DNA from: Bifidobacterium avesanii
GTDB taxonomy: Bacteria; Actinomycetota; Actinomycetes; Actinomycetales; Bifidobacteriaceae
Reading direction: 5' to 3'
Assembly (NCBI RefSeq): GCF_009299475.1
Contig: NZ_WBSN01000001.1
Span: 274,715-338,714 of the forward strand
DNA: 64,000 nt
The notes under the pieces were generated by a model. It was not told the DNA's origin and did not search any database. It saw only the letters and a program-made list of their open reading frames with translations. Below are positions 18,681 to 31,188 of the stretch, piece by piece. How positions within the stretch are numbered: position 1 is the stretch's first letter; each line of letters starts with the position of its first letter. The position numbers and the translations under genes were made by a program.

Positions 18681-18695
18681 TTATATCCGTCGCCA

Positions 18696-19240
18696 TCACA
18701 GGCCGAGCAGCTTGGCGGCAGTGCCTATAGAGCACCTTGCGCTCCTCGTCGGGATCGAGATGCCAGCTGCGGATGTTGGCGATGCCCTGCTCGACCGGGC
18801 CGAGCGGGAACGAGGAGCCGAACAGCACCTGATCGGGAATCATGCGCTCGGCGGCCTGACGCAGGTCCGGCGCCGCGCGCCACCACATCGCGTTCGATCG
18901 TCTCCAGCGCCTCCTCGGGCTTCGCCACGTCAAGGAACGGGAACACGAGGAACCGTTCGGGGTCCTGCGCCGCATAGTCGAACAGCTCCTCGTTGGTGGT
19001 CTCATACACCTGGCGTCCGGGAATCACCGCCTTGACGACGTTCGCCCGGTCCAGCTCGCGCGCCAGCGACTCGGCCGTGCGATCCGTCGCAGCCGGCGTG
19101 AGCTCGTAGTCGAAGCCCGAGAAGAACCGGCGCACCATGGCGTCGGAGAAGCCGCTGCGGTAGCGCGGCGTGAACGGACGGATGCGGAAATCGATGACGG
19201 GCTGTGCGGACTGTGCGGACTGTGCTGGCTGTGCGGCCAG
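18696..19240 (-). pseudogene. Amidohydrolase (family 2) remnant, frameshifted and internally deleted
   Basis: On the minus strand the N-terminal part reads VIDFRIRPFTPRYRSGFSDAM and continues in one frame to DVAKPEEALETIERDVV. Here the frame breaks and most of the TIM barrel is missing. The next recognisable part, AAERMIPDQVLFGSSFPLGP, is in another frame and runs to RKVLY. A second one-base shift is needed to reach the natural end GTAAKLLGL and the stop at 18696-18698. Intact relatives are around 300 residues and act as metal-dependent hydrolases or decarboxylases. At least two frameshifts plus a deletion mean it is not functional. Confidence 0.8.
19203..19238. repeat. 9-bp tandem repeat TGTGCGGAC, four copies
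   Basis: TGTGCGGAC twice, then TGTGCTGGC and TGTGCGGCC. It sits at the 5' edge of the amidohydrolase remnant and would encode AQS/AQP repeats in that frame. Slippage here may mark where the gene's true start was lost. Confidence 0.7.
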
Positions 19241-19452
19241 GGCTTCCCGAACGATCCCCGTGAGGGAACCGGATGAACGCGAACATCGCCACGGTACGTG
19301 CGATCGGCGCCGCCGCGCATCGACGGTTCCGCGCAGCGGCCATACGCATTCCCGATAGCCGGCTCATGCCAGCGCGCATGTCCGCATATCGGACATGCCA
19401 TGCGGCGTTGACCGGACGCCTCCGTATGCTGAGCCGCAATAACCGAACACGC

Positions 19453-19586
19453 ATCTTCAGGGCAGGGTGAAATTCCCGATCGGCGGTACAGTCCGCGAGC
19501 AGCGCGCCTTGGCGCGATGTTGGAGCACACGCTCATGAACCGGTGAGACTCCGGTACCGACAGTCATAGTCTGGATGGAAGAAGTT
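19453..19586 (+). promoter_or_regulatory. FMN riboswitch (RFN element)
   Basis: The conserved blocks of the RFN aptamer appear in order: GGGCAGGGTGAAATTCCC, GATCGGCGGTACAGTCCGCG, a variable hairpin (GCGCGCCTTGGCGCG), then CCGGTGAGACTCCGGTACCG, ACAGTCATAGTCTGGATG and GAAGAAG. FMN binding would shut off the riboflavin genes that follow. About 100 bases separate it from ribD, and no clear poly-T terminator lies in that stretch, so control may act on translation or by a weak terminator. Confidence 0.95.
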
Positions 19587-19688
19587 GCGGCAGCATGACG
19601 CAGGCGGGAGCATACCCGAACGCCGTCGTGCCGTCACTCATCCCACGAATCCCTGGACATGCCCTCGTTGCCGAAGGAAAGGGGTTTC

Positions 19689-20804
19689 ATGGGCGACAGG
19701 GAATTCATGTCCGTGGCATTGCGTCACGCACGGCTTGGGGCTGGCAAGGTCAATCCCAACCCGCTGGTCGGCGCCGTCATCGTACGCGACGGCCGCATCA
19801 TCGCCAAGGGCCATCACGATCATTTCGGCGGATGGCATGCCGAACGCGCCGCGCTTGAAGCGGCCGCCGCCGCGGGCGTCGACGTGCGCGGCGCCACCGT
19901 CTACGTCACGCTCGAACCGTGCTGCCACACCGGCAAGCAGCCGCCATGCTCGCAGGCGCTCATCGACGCCGGCATCGCGCGCGTCGTCGTCGGCTCCCCC
20001 GACCCGAATCCGCTCGTCGCCGGCAAGGGCATCCGCCAGCTCGCCGACGCCGGCATCGCCGTGACCGAAGGCGTGCTGCGCAGCGAATGCGACGCGCTCA
20101 ACGAGATCTTCCTGCATGCCATCGTGACGCGTACGCCGTTCGTCATGCTCAAGTACGCGATGACGCTGGACGGCCATATCGCCACCGCGTCCGGCCTGTC
20201 GCAGTGGATCACCGGCGAGGCAGCGCGCCGACGCGTGCATGAGGACCGTTCGCGCTTCGCATCGATTCTCGTAGGTGTGAACACCGTGCTCGCCGACGAT
20301 CCGCAGCTCACCAGCCGCATCGAGCACGGGCACGACCCGCTGCGCGTGATCTGCGACACGCATCTGCGCACGCCGCTCGACGCGCAGGTCGTAACAACCG
20401 CCACGCGCACTCCCACAATCATCGCCACTGCCAGCGCGGACGACGCGCGCGTCCAGCAGTACCGCGACCGCGGCTGCGAGGTGCTGCGCGTAGCGGCCGA
20501 CGATGACGGCCACGTGAGCATCGCAGCCGTCGCCGCAGCGCTCTATGCGCGCGGCATCGACAGCATCATGATCGAAGGCGGCAGCGGCATCGCATGGTCG
20601 GCGCTGAACGCGGGCATCGTCACGAAGGTCAGCGCCTACATCGCGCCCAAGCTGTTCGGCGGCACCGGAGCGCCGGCGCCGATCGGCGGTCTTGGCGTCG
20701 CCTCGCCTGACGACTGCTTCCGCATCGCGCATCCGGCCGTCAGCGCCATCGGCGACGACATCCTCATCGAAGGCGGTGTGGACTATGTTCACCGGCATCG
20801 TTGA
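19689..20804 (+). CDS. ribD: Bifunctional riboflavin biosynthesis deaminase/reductase RibD
   Basis: A 371-residue enzyme that deaminates the pyrimidine ring made from GTP and then reduces the ribose side chain. The zinc deaminase domain has HAERAAL near residue 49 and TLEPCCHTGKQPPC near residue 75. The reductase domain starts near residue 145 (LKYAMTLDGHIATASG) and ends with MIEGGSGIAWSAL and LIEGGVDYVHR. I chose ATG 19689 over an in-frame ATG at 19659 because GGAAAGGGG lies just upstream of it. It is the first gene behind the FMN riboswitch. Its last 20 bases overlap ribE, so translation is likely coupled. Confidence 0.95.
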   Translation: MGDREFMSVALRHARLGAGKVNPNPLVGAVIVRDGRIIAKGHHDHFGGWHAERAALEAAAAAGVDVRGATVYVTLEPCCHTGKQPPCSQALIDAGIARVVVGSPDPNPLVAGKGIRQLADAGIAVTEGVLRSECDALNEIFLHAIVTRTPFVMLKYAMTLDGHIATASGLSQWITGEAARRRVHEDRSRFASILVGVNTVLADDPQLTSRIEHGHDPLRVICDTHLRTPLDAQVVTTATRTPTIIATASADDARVQQYRDRGCEVLRVAADDDGHVSIAAVAAALYARGIDSIMIEGGSGIAWSALNAGIVTKVSAYIAPKLFGGTGAPAPIGGLGVASPDDCFRIAHPAVSAIGDDILIEGGVDYVHRHR

Positions 20805-21462
20805 GGATCTCGGCAGCGTGCTGGCCGTGGAGCGCGGCGCGGACTTCGCCCGGCTGACCGTCGATTCGCCCGTCGTTGTCACCGACCGCACCATGCTCGG
20901 CGACAGCATCGCCGTCAACGGCGTGTGCCTGACGGTCACCGGCCTGCACGGCAGCGCGTTCACGGCGGACGTGATGCACGAGACCCTGCGCCGGTCCAGT
21001 CTCGGCACGCTCAGGCGAGGCAGCCACGTGAACGTGGAGCGCGCCATGCCTGCGGACGGCCGGTTCTCCGGGCATTTCGTCTCCGGACACATCGACGGCA
21101 CCGGCACCATCGCTTCGATCACGCGCGACGGCATCGCCACGACGTATGCGGTTCGCGCGCCGTACGCGCTGATGCGCTTCATCGCCGAAAAAGGGTCGAT
21201 CGCCGTCGAAGGCATCAGCCTGACGGTCACGTTCGCCAGCGAGGATGCGTTCGGCATTGCGGTCATTCCGCACACCGCCGCGCATACCGTCCTGCCCGAG
21301 CGCCGCGTCGGAGACGTCGTGAACCTCGAAATCGACCCGCTGGCCCGGTACGTGGCGCGGCTCATGGCAATGCTGGCGCGCAGCGACGATACCGTCAGCG
21401 CCGATGCCGATGCCGCCAGCGCCGGCATCACCGAGCAGTTCCTCGCCGCGCATGGATTCTGA
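20785..21462 (+). CDS. ribE: Riboflavin synthase alpha subunit
   Basis: A 225-residue enzyme that dismutates two 6,7-dimethyl-8-ribityllumazine molecules to riboflavin. It contains the two lumazine-binding repeats: MFTGIVEDLGSVLAVE at the start with DSIAVNGVCLTVT, then FSGHFVSGHIDGTGTI with IAVEGISLTVTFA. The start lies within the end of ribD. The C-terminal tail (about 25 residues, rich in Ala/Asp) is variable in the family. A 74-base gap follows before ribBA. Confidence 0.94.
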   Translation: MFTGIVEDLGSVLAVERGADFARLTVDSPVVVTDRTMLGDSIAVNGVCLTVTGLHGSAFTADVMHETLRRSSLGTLRRGSHVNVERAMPADGRFSGHFVSGHIDGTGTIASITRDGIATTYAVRAPYALMRFIAEKGSIAVEGISLTVTFASEDAFGIAVIPHTAAHTVLPERRVGDVVNLEIDPLARYVARLMAMLARSDDTVSADADAASAGITEQFLAAHGF

Positions 21463-21536
21463 CGCGCGGCCGCCATCACCCCGTCATCACCTTTCATCAT
21501 CGTCAACCTGTCATTGCTATCTGCAAGGAGTCTGCC

Positions 21537-22844
21537 ATGGCCATCACCGATTCCCACTCCCCCATCGATTCCGCATCCACATCCGCTGATGCCGCCGCCG
21601 ATGCCGAAGCCGAACGCGCTGTTGCGCGCGCGATCCGCGAGATCGCCGCCGGGCACGTCATCGTCGTCGCCGACGACGAAAGCCGCGAGAACGAAGGCGA
21701 CCTGATCTGCGCCGCCCGCTACGCCACCACCGCCAACATCGCGTTCATGGCGACGCATGGCCGCGGCCTCATCTGCACGCCCATGAGCGCCGAACTGGCG
21801 ACGCGCCTCGACCTGCCGCCCATGTGCACGGCGAATACCGACAACCATCAGACCGCGTTCACCGTGTCCATCGACCATGTGACCACGTCCACGGGCATCA
21901 GCGCGCGCGACCGGTCGCTGACGGCGCTGGCGTGCATCGACCCCGACACGCGTCCACAGGACTTCCGTCGCCCCGGCCACATGTTCCCGCTGGTGGCGCG
22001 TCCCGGCGGCGTGTTGGAACGCAACGGGCACACCGAGGCGACCGTGGATCTGGCGCGACTGGCCGGACTGGAGCCGTGCGGACTGTGCTGCGAGATGATG
22101 AAGGAAGACGGCACGATGATGCGCCGCGACGATCTGCGCGCCTTCGCCGACGAGCATGGCCTCGCGCTCATCACGATCGCACAGCTGCAGGCGTATCGCC
22201 GCGCCCATGAGTTCCCGCGCACGATGTGCCGCGTCGCGCAGGTGCAGCTGCCATCCGACTACGGCACGTTCACGATGGTCGGCTACGAGGCGGATGGCGC
22301 CGAGCATGTGGCGCTTGTCATGGGCGACGACGTGCTGGCCGCCATGGCCGGCGACGCGCCCGTGCGCGAGCCGGTGCTGTGCCGCGTGCATTCGCAGTGC
22401 CTGACCGGCGACGTGTTCGGCTCGCAGCGCTGCGACTGCGGTCCGCAGCTGCGCGAGGCGATGCGCCGCGTGACCGAGCGCGGACGCGGCGTCATCCTGT
22501 ATCTGAGCCAGGAGGGGCGCGGCATCGGCCTGCTCAACAAGCTGCGCACGTACGAGCTGCAGGAGCAGGGACTCGACACGCTCGACGCGAACCTGAAGCT
22601 CGGCTTCCCCGCCGACGCGCGCGAATACGAGACGGCGGCCGCGATGCTGCGGGATCTGGGCATCGCGTCGATCGATCTCATGACCAACAATCCCGACAAG
22701 ATCGGCCAGCTTGAACGCGCCGGCATTGTCATCGACCGTCGTGTGCCGCTGGTCATTGCGCCCACCGACTACGACGCGCAGTATCTGTCCACCAAGGAAC
22801 ATCGAATGGGGCATCTGCTGGGTGCTCTGGCAAAGGAGAACTGA
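21537..22844 (+). CDS. ribBA: Bifunctional DHBP synthase / GTP cyclohydrolase II
   Basis: A 435-residue fusion that supplies both starting branches of riboflavin synthesis. The N-terminal half makes 3,4-dihydroxy-2-butanone 4-phosphate from ribulose 5-phosphate, with [12 protein letters not shown] and [13 protein letters not shown] as key blocks. The C-terminal half opens GTP. Its zinc cysteines are in [15 protein letters not shown], and [20 protein letters not shown] holds catalytic residues. The start ATG 21537 has AAGGAG 7 bases upstream. It ends two bases before the ribH start. The first 30 residues are Ser/Ala-rich filler. Confidence 0.96.
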   Translation: MAITDSHSPIDSASTSADAAADAEAERAVARAIREIAAGHVIVVADDESRENEGDLICAARYATTANIAFMATHGRGLICTPMSAELATRLDLPPMCTANTDNHQTAFTVSIDHVTTSTGISARDRSLTALACIDPDTRPQDFRRPGHMFPLVARPGGVLERNGHTEATVDLARLAGLEPCGLCCEMMKEDGTMMRRDDLRAFADEHGLALITIAQLQAYRRAHEFPRTMCRVAQVQLPSDYGTFTMVGYEADGAEHVALVMGDDVLAAMAGDAPVREPVLCRVHSQCLTGDVFGSQRCDCGPQLREAMRRVTERGRGVILYLSQEGRGIGLLNKLRTYELQEQGLDTLDANLKLGFPADAREYETAAAMLRDLGIASIDLMTNNPDKIGQLERAGIVIDRRVPLVIAPTDYDAQYLSTKEHRMGHLLGALAKEN

Positions 22845-22846
22845 TC

Positions 22847-23335
22847 ATGACAGTATTCGAAGGACAGCTGGTCGCCAACGCCGCGAACGACGAGGCGGCG
22901 CCGATCCGCATCGGCATCGTGGCGGCGCGTTTCAACGAATTCATCACGTCGAAGCTGCTGTCTGGCGCGCTGGACGGCCTGAAGCGGCATGGCGTCGCCG
23001 AATCGGATGTCGATGTGGCGTGGGTGCCGGGATCGTTCGAGATTCCGATCGCCGCGAAGCGCATGGTGTCGACGGGCCGCTACGATGCGGTGATCTGCCT
23101 GGGCGCGATCATCCGCGGCAGCACGTCGCACTACGATCTGGTGTGCAACGAGACGGCGAAGGGCATTGCGCAGGTGTCGCTGAGCTCGGATGTTCCGGTG
23201 CTGTTCGGCGTGATCACGACCGAGAACATCGAGCAGGCGATCGAACGCGCCGGCACGAAGGCCGGCAACAAGGGCTTCGACTGCGCGCTGGGCGCCATTG
23301 AAATGGTGCACGTGCTGCGCGCCATCGACGCCTGA
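22847..23335 (+). CDS. ribH: 6,7-dimethyl-8-ribityllumazine synthase
   Basis: A 162-residue lumazine synthase that joins the pyrimidine and the four-carbon phosphate; family members form 60-mer or pentameric shells. [13 protein letters not shown] binds substrate, [14 protein letters not shown] and [19 protein letters not shown] are the classic blocks, and [19 protein letters not shown] closes the fold. The length is normal. AAAGGAG inside the end of ribBA serves as its ribosome-binding site. It is the last gene of the rib operon; a hairpin follows within five bases. Confidence 0.96.
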   Translation: MTVFEGQLVANAANDEAAPIRIGIVAARFNEFITSKLLSGALDGLKRHGVAESDVDVAWVPGSFEIPIAAKRMVSTGRYDAVICLGAIIRGSTSHYDLVCNETAKGIAQVSLSSDVPVLFGVITTENIEQAIERAGTKAGNKGFDCALGAIEMVHVLRAIDA

Positions 23336-23338
23336 TCC

Positions 23339-23372
23339 TTCCGCGATGCCGCAGCATGCCGGCATCGCGGAA
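23339..23372 (+). terminator. Hairpin ending the rib operon
   Basis: A perfect 13-bp stem TTCCGCGATGCCG (23339-23351) and its complement (23360-23372) around an eight-base loop, right after the ribH stop. There is no T-run, so it may stabilise the 3' end rather than terminate alone. Confidence 0.65.
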
Positions 23373-23378
23373 TAGCGT

Positions 23379-23443
23379 CGCCTAGGAGCACCGAAGGAAG
23401 CTGCTCCCCTCGCCTATGGGAAGCCCACCGGGATTCCCGCCTA
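23379..23443. repeat. Three CGCCTA copies separating two hairpins
   Basis: CGCCTA occurs at 23379, 23411 and 23438. The two intervals each fold: GGAGCA/TGCTCC (23385-23407) and GGGAA/TTCCC (23418-23438). On the minus strand the copies read TAGGCG. The element fills the space between the rib operon hairpin and the gmk stop, and may belong to the gmk transcript end. Confidence 0.55.
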
Positions 23444-23468
23444 ACGGCTCAGCGCAGAGGGCGCTCCG

Positions 23469-24089
23469 TTATTCCGCGATGCCGTACTCCTGGGCGATGA
23501 GATGCCACAGTTCGTCGGCGGCCTCGTCGACGGTGTTGTTGACGATGGTCACGTCGAATTCGGATTCGGCGGCGAGCTCGACCTTGGCGGTTTCGAGGCG
23601 ACGGGCCTGCTGCTCGGGGGTCTCGGTGCCGCGGCCGATGAGGCGGCGCTTGAGCTCTTCGAAGCTCGGCGGCGCGATGAACACGTACACGACCTCGAGG
23701 CCGAGTTCGGCGGCGCGCTGCTTGACGCGGCGGGCGCCCTGCAGGTCGATTTCCAGAATGGTGGGCACGCCGGCGGCGAGATGCTCGCGAACGGGCTCGA
23801 GCGGGGTGCCGTAGTGGGCCATGCCGTGCACGACGGCGGTCTCGAGGAAGCCGCCGGCCCGTTCCTTGGCGAGGAACTCGTCGTCGGTCATGAACCAGTA
23901 GTTGACGCCGTTGACCTCGCCCGGACGGGGCGCGCGCGTGGTGGCGGAGACGGAGACCCACACGTTGGGATGGCGCTCACGCAGTTTGGCCTCGACGGTT
24001 CCCTTGCCGACGGCGGTGGGGCCGCTCAGGACGAGCAGTCGGCCGGAGGGCTGGGCGGATGCGGAGGAGACGGGGGAAACGTCGGTCAC
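23469..24089 (-). CDS. gmk: Guanylate kinase
   Basis: A 206-residue kinase converting GMP to GDP with ATP. The P-loop is VLSGPTAVGKGT and the GMP-binding region reads VSATTRAPRPGEVNGVNYWFM. ILEIDLQGARRVKQR and IVNNTVDEAADEL follow as expected. It is the last gene of the efp-nusB-carA-carB-pyrF-gmk cluster, 42 bases after pyrF. This groups purine nucleotide supply with pyrimidine synthesis. Confidence 0.95.
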   Translation of the reverse strand: MTDVSPVSSASAQPSGRLLVLSGPTAVGKGTVEAKLRERHPNVWVSVSATTRAPRPGEVNGVNYWFMTDDEFLAKERAGGFLETAVVHGMAHYGTPLEPVREHLAAGVPTILEIDLQGARRVKQRAAELGLEVVYVFIAPPSFEELKRRLIGRGTETPEQQARRLETAKVELAAESEFDVTIVNNTVDEAADELWHLIAQEYGIAE

Positions 24090-24131
24090 GATGGGATCTC
24101 CTTGGAACGGATGAGGGGATGGCTAAAACGT

Positions 24132-25231
24132 TCAGGCTTTCGGGCGGACGGTTACATCCGGGCCGGTTGCGGAGGAAGTTGCCGCCGCGGAACCCGGTGC
24201 GGCCCCCGCAGGAGCGGATGTGGACGCTGCCGAGACAGATGCTGCCGGAACAGGAGTCGCCGGAGCGGACGCCACGGCGGGTGCGGCAGTCGCCGTCTGT
24301 GCCGTCTCGGATTCCGCGTCCTCGTCCACTTCCTCGGTGGCTTCAAGCAGGGCCTGACGCACGTCCAAGGCGATGGATTCGGTGGCCTGCGCCAGCATGG
24401 AGATGTCCGGTCCGTGGGCGGCGATGAAGCGGGACACGGTGACGAGCACGTTGCCCTTGGTGCCCTTGAACACGGTCTTGAGGTCCTTGGCCTCGGCGCC
24501 CTGCCAGCCGTAGCCCGGGGACAGGATCGGGCCGGTGAACTTGGCCGGGTCCACGCCGGAGTCCTTGACCCACTGGCCGATGGTCGCGCCGATGATGAGG
24601 CCGACCGAGCCCATGCCGTCGACGCCCTCGTTGTGCTTCTGCGCAGTGCTGGCGATGCCGTAGGCGACGGTCTTGCCCTTGTAGTCGCCGCTCTGGCGTA
24701 TGGCGGTCTGCAGGCTCGCGCCCTCCTCGTTGGAGGTCAGGGACGCGATGAACACGCCGCGGCCGTTGTCCAGCGCCTCGTCGATCAGCCCGGACAGGGA
24801 GCGGGCGCCGTAGTACGGCAGCAGCGTGATGGCGTCCGCCAACAGCGGGGCGCCCGGTTTGAAGTAGGCGTCGGCGATGGCGGAGATGGTGGTGGACAGT
24901 CCGCCGTGCAGACAATCCACGATGGTGATGATGCCCATCTGGCGGGCGGCGTAGAGTACCCGCTCGAGCGCCGCGAAGCCCTTGGCCCCGTAGCGCTCGA
25001 ACATGGGCGCCTGGAATTTGACCGCCGCGGCGCGTCCGTGGGCGGCCTGGAGCATGCGCATGGCGAAGAGCTCGGCGCCCTCCGCGTCCACGTTGTAGCC
25101 CCAATCGGTGAGGATCTTGCGATGCGGATCAATGCCGACGCACAGCGGACCGTATTTGTCCATGCACGTCCTGAGTCTCAGGCCGAAGTCCGACCTCATC
25201 GCATTCTGTTCTGCCCCACCGGTTGCGTTCA

Positions 25232-25232
<1 letters not shown>
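24132..25232 (-). CDS. pyrF: Orotidine 5'-phosphate decarboxylase with a low-complexity tail
   Basis: A 366-residue type-2 enzyme that decarboxylates OMP to UMP, the last step of UMP synthesis. Substrate and catalytic blocks are LCVGIDPHRKILTDWG, AAAVKFQAPMFERYG and GIITIVDCLHGG; ILSPGYGWQGAEAKDL closes the barrel. After about residue 300 comes a tail of roughly 65 residues made of Ala, Ser, Thr, Pro and Glu, which is not part of the fold and is absent from typical members. The start overlaps the carB stop by one base (TGATG), so it is coupled to carB. Confidence 0.93.
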
Positions 25233-28615
<3,383 letters not shown>

Positions 28616-28616
28616 G

Positions 28617-29810
28617 TCACTTACCTTCCTTGGAGCTCTTCATCAGGTCGACGAAACGGTCGAACAGGTACGCGGCGTCGTGCGGTCCGGCGGCGGCCTC
28701 CGGGTGGTACTGCACGGAGAACGCGGGGATGTCGAGGCACTGCAGGCCTTCGACCACGTCATCGTTGAGATCGACGTGGCTCACGCGCACCCTGCCGTAC
28801 TTGCCGTTTTCGTACGGGGCGGCGACCGGCTCGCCCTTGGGGGCGTCGACCGCGAAGCCGTGGTTGTGCGCGGTAACCTCCACCTTGCCGGTGGTCAGGT
28901 CCATGACCGGCTGGTTGATGCCGCGGTGGCCGAACTTGAGCTTGTACGTGCCGAAGCCGAGCGCGCGGCCGAGGATCTGGTTGCCGAAGCAGATGCCGAA
29001 GAACGGGTGGCCGGCGTCGAGCACCTGGCGCAGCAGGGCGACGATCGCGTCGGCCTCGCCCGGGTCGCCCGGGCCGTTGGAGAAGAACACGCCGTCGGGG
29101 TTGAGGGCCTCGATCTGCTCGAAGGTGGTGGTGGACGGCAGCACGTGCACGCGGCAGCCGCGCTCGGCCATGCGGTGGGGGGTCATGCCCTTGATGCCGA
29201 GGTCGATGGCGGCGACGGTGAACAGGGGCTTCTTGCCTTCGAAGTCGCCGCACGGCTCGACCGTGTACGCCTCCTTGGTGGAGACCTCGTCGTACAGGCT
29301 CAGGCCCTGCATCTGCGGGGTGGCCTTAACCACGTCGAGCAGCTCGTCCACGGACTTCACGCCGCCCTTGCCGTCGGAGAGCTCGTCCCCGGAGAAGACG
29401 CCCGCGCGCATCACGCCGGCGGAGCGCAGGTGGCGGACCAGCTTGCGCGTGTCGATGCGGCTGATGCCGACGATGCCCTCGCGCTTCAGGTCGTCGTCCA
29501 GGCTGCCGTCGGCGCGCCAGTTGCTCACGACCGGGCTGGGCTCGCGCACCACGTAGCCGGCGACCCAGATCCGCTTCGATTCGGGATCCTCATGGTTGAC
29601 GCCGGTGTCGCCGATGTGCGGGAAGGTCTGCACCACGATCTGGCGGTCGTAGCTCGGATCGGTCAACGTTTCCTGGTAGCCGGTCATGCCGGTTGCGAAC
29701 ACGATCTCTCCAGTGGTCTTTCCCAGCGCGCCGTAGGGCTCGCCGACGTAGACCTGACCGTCCTCGAGGACGAGGACGGCGTCTTCCGGGGAAAAGCTCA
29801 GGTTCACCAC
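28617..29810 (-). CDS. carA: Carbamoyl-phosphate synthase small (glutaminase) subunit
   Basis: A 397-residue subunit that hydrolyses glutamine and passes ammonia to CarB. The N-terminal half ([36 protein letters not shown]) is specific to CarA. The C-terminal half is a class I amidotransferase: [16 protein letters not shown], the nucleophile Cys in [18 protein letters not shown], and the His/Glu pair in [14 protein letters not shown]. It sits 53 bases after nusB on the same strand and is followed immediately by carB. No pyrimidine attenuator hairpin was evident in the nusB-carA gap. Confidence 0.97.
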   Translation of the reverse strand: MVNLSFSPEDAVLVLEDGQVYVGEPYGALGKTTGEIVFATGMTGYQETLTDPSYDRQIVVQTFPHIGDTGVNHEDPESKRIWVAGYVVREPSPVVSNWRADGSLDDDLKREGIVGISRIDTRKLVRHLRSAGVMRAGVFSGDELSDGKGGVKSVDELLDVVKATPQMQGLSLYDEVSTKEAYTVEPCGDFEGKKPLFTVAAIDLGIKGMTPHRMAERGCRVHVLPSTTTFEQIEALNPDGVFFSNGPGDPGEADAIVALLRQVLDAGHPFFGICFGNQILGRALGFGTYKLKFGHRGINQPVMDLTTGKVEVTAHNHGFAVDAPKGEPVAAPYENGKYGRVRVSHVDLNDDVVEGLQCLDIPAFSVQYHPEAAAGPHDAAYLFDRFVDLMKSSKEGK

Positions 29811-29863
29811 AACCCCCTTGTATTCAGGATATTTTCAATTACCATAATCGCCGGCGCGGACGC

Positions 29864-30430
29864 TCAGGCGGTTTGGGTTTCGGCGGAATCGGCGGCCTCG
29901 GAGGGCTCCTGCGCGGTCTCGCCGTCGGATTCGCCGGATTCGGCGGAATCGGAGGAATCGGAGGATTCACCGGCTTCGGCGGCCTTCGCGGCTTCGGCCT
30001 CCTCCTCGGCCCTGCGCGCCTCGCGCAGCGGCTTCTCCTCGGAGCACACCGCGGACAGCAGGCCGTGGATGAAGCTCGGCGAATCGGCGTCGGACAGCGA
30101 CTTCGCCAGCGTGAGCGCCTCGTCGATGGCCACCATGTCCGGCACATCGTCGTTGAACAGGATCTCCCACACGCCGATGCGCAGGATGTTGCGGTCCACG
30201 ACGGCCATGCGGCTGACCTTCCAGCTGGTGGACCTGAGATTGAGCACGCCGTCGATGTCACGGCGGTGTTCGGCCACGCCTCGCACGATCTCGATGGCGT
30301 AGTCGGGCAACGGGGTCTGAGCGCCGGGGTGCGCGATGCGTTCATCAAGAAGGGACAGGATGTCCTGTCCCTTCTCGTCCGCTTCGTACAACGTATTCAG
30401 CGCCCTTTTGCGAGCGGTGGAACGTGCCAT
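29864..30430 (-). CDS. nusB: Transcription antitermination protein NusB with acidic tail
   Basis: A 188-residue helical RNA-binding protein that works with NusE on rRNA antitermination. The core (residues 1-140) has ARSTARKRALNTLYEADEKG, then VDRNILRIGVWEILF and MVAIDEALTLAKSLSD. From about residue 145 a tail of about 45 residues contains only Ser, Glu, Asp, Ala, Gly and a few others. At DNA level this tail is a run of degenerate TCGGCGGAA/TCGGAGGAA units, so it may have grown by slippage. The gene starts 34 bases after efp. Confidence 0.93.
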   Translation of the reverse strand: MARSTARKRALNTLYEADEKGQDILSLLDERIAHPGAQTPLPDYAIEIVRGVAEHRRDIDGVLNLRSTSWKVSRMAVVDRNILRIGVWEILFNDDVPDMVAIDEALTLAKSLSDADSPSFIHGLLSAVCSEEKPLREARRAEEEAEAAKAAEAGESSDSSDSAESGESDGETAQEPSEAADSAETQTA

Positions 30431-30464
30431 GTGAAGCCTTGTCTCCTTGGGTCCGGTCGACGGA

Positions 30465-31028
30465 TCAGTTCTCGCGGCCGATGTAGGAGCCGTCGCGGGT
30501 GTCGACCTTGACCTTGTCGCCCTCGTTGATGAACAGCGGGACCTGGATCTCGGCGCCGGTCTCGACGGTGGCGGGCTTGGTGCCGGCGGTGGAGCGGCTG
30601 CCCTGCAGGCCGGGCTCGGTGTGGGTGACCTCGAGCACGACGGAGGCCGGCAGTTCGACGTTCAGCGGGTTGCCGTCGTGGAAGGAGACGATGCAGTCGG
30701 TGCCCTCGAGCAGGAACTTGGCCTGGTCGCCGATGAGCTCCTTGGGGATGTAGGTCTGGTCGTAGGTCTCCATGTCCATGAACACGAAGTTGTCGCCGTC
30801 CTCGTAGGAGTACTGGAGGTTGCGGTTGTCCACGGTCTCGAACTGCACCTTCATGCCGGCGTTGAAGGTCTTGTCCACGATCTTGCCGCTCAGGACGTCC
30901 TTGATGGTGGTGCGGACGAAGGCCGGGCCCTTGCCGGGCTTGACGTGCTGGAACTTGATGACGGTCCACAGCTTGCCGTCCAGGTTGAGAACGGAACCAT
31001 TCTTGATGTCGTTGGTAGTCTGTGCCAC
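30465..31028 (-). CDS. efp: Translation elongation factor P
   Basis: A 187-residue three-domain factor that relieves ribosome stalling at polyproline. Domain I has the tip loop [11 protein letters not shown] with the conserved Lys; domains II and III carry [19 protein letters not shown] and [18 protein letters not shown] chose GTG 31028 because AGGTG lies a few bases upstream and it gives [11 protein letters not shown], the usual N-terminus. An in-frame GTG at 31037 is inside that ribosome-binding site. No EF-P modification enzyme gene is seen in the window. It heads the six-gene efp-gmk cluster. Confidence 0.95.
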   Translation of the reverse strand: MAQTTNDIKNGSVLNLDGKLWTVIKFQHVKPGKGPAFVRTTIKDVLSGKIVDKTFNAGMKVQFETVDNRNLQYSYEDGDNFVFMDMETYDQTYIPKELIGDQAKFLLEGTDCIVSFHDGNPLNVELPASVVLEVTHTEPGLQGSRSTAGTKPATVETGAEIQVPLFINEGDKVKVDTRDGSYIGREN

Positions 31029-31116
31029 GTTATTCACCTATTTTCAAACTAGCCTGTGGGGAAACCCCGGAAAAATTGCCTTGGCTATTATGCCACACCG
31101 TGCATACAGCGCAAGG

Positions 31117-31153
31117 CGGCCCGTCCGCGGGCCTTGAAGCCGCGGACGGGCCG
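31117..31153 (-). terminator. Hairpin between codA and efp
   Basis: A perfect 14-bp stem CGGCCCGTCCGCGG (31117-31130) with its complement at 31140-31153 and a nine-base loop. It follows the codA stop by about 35 bases and precedes the efp promoter region. No T-run follows. Confidence 0.75.
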
Positions 31154-31188
31154 TGCGTTTACAGTGGCCGAGGAAAAAACGCCCTGCG

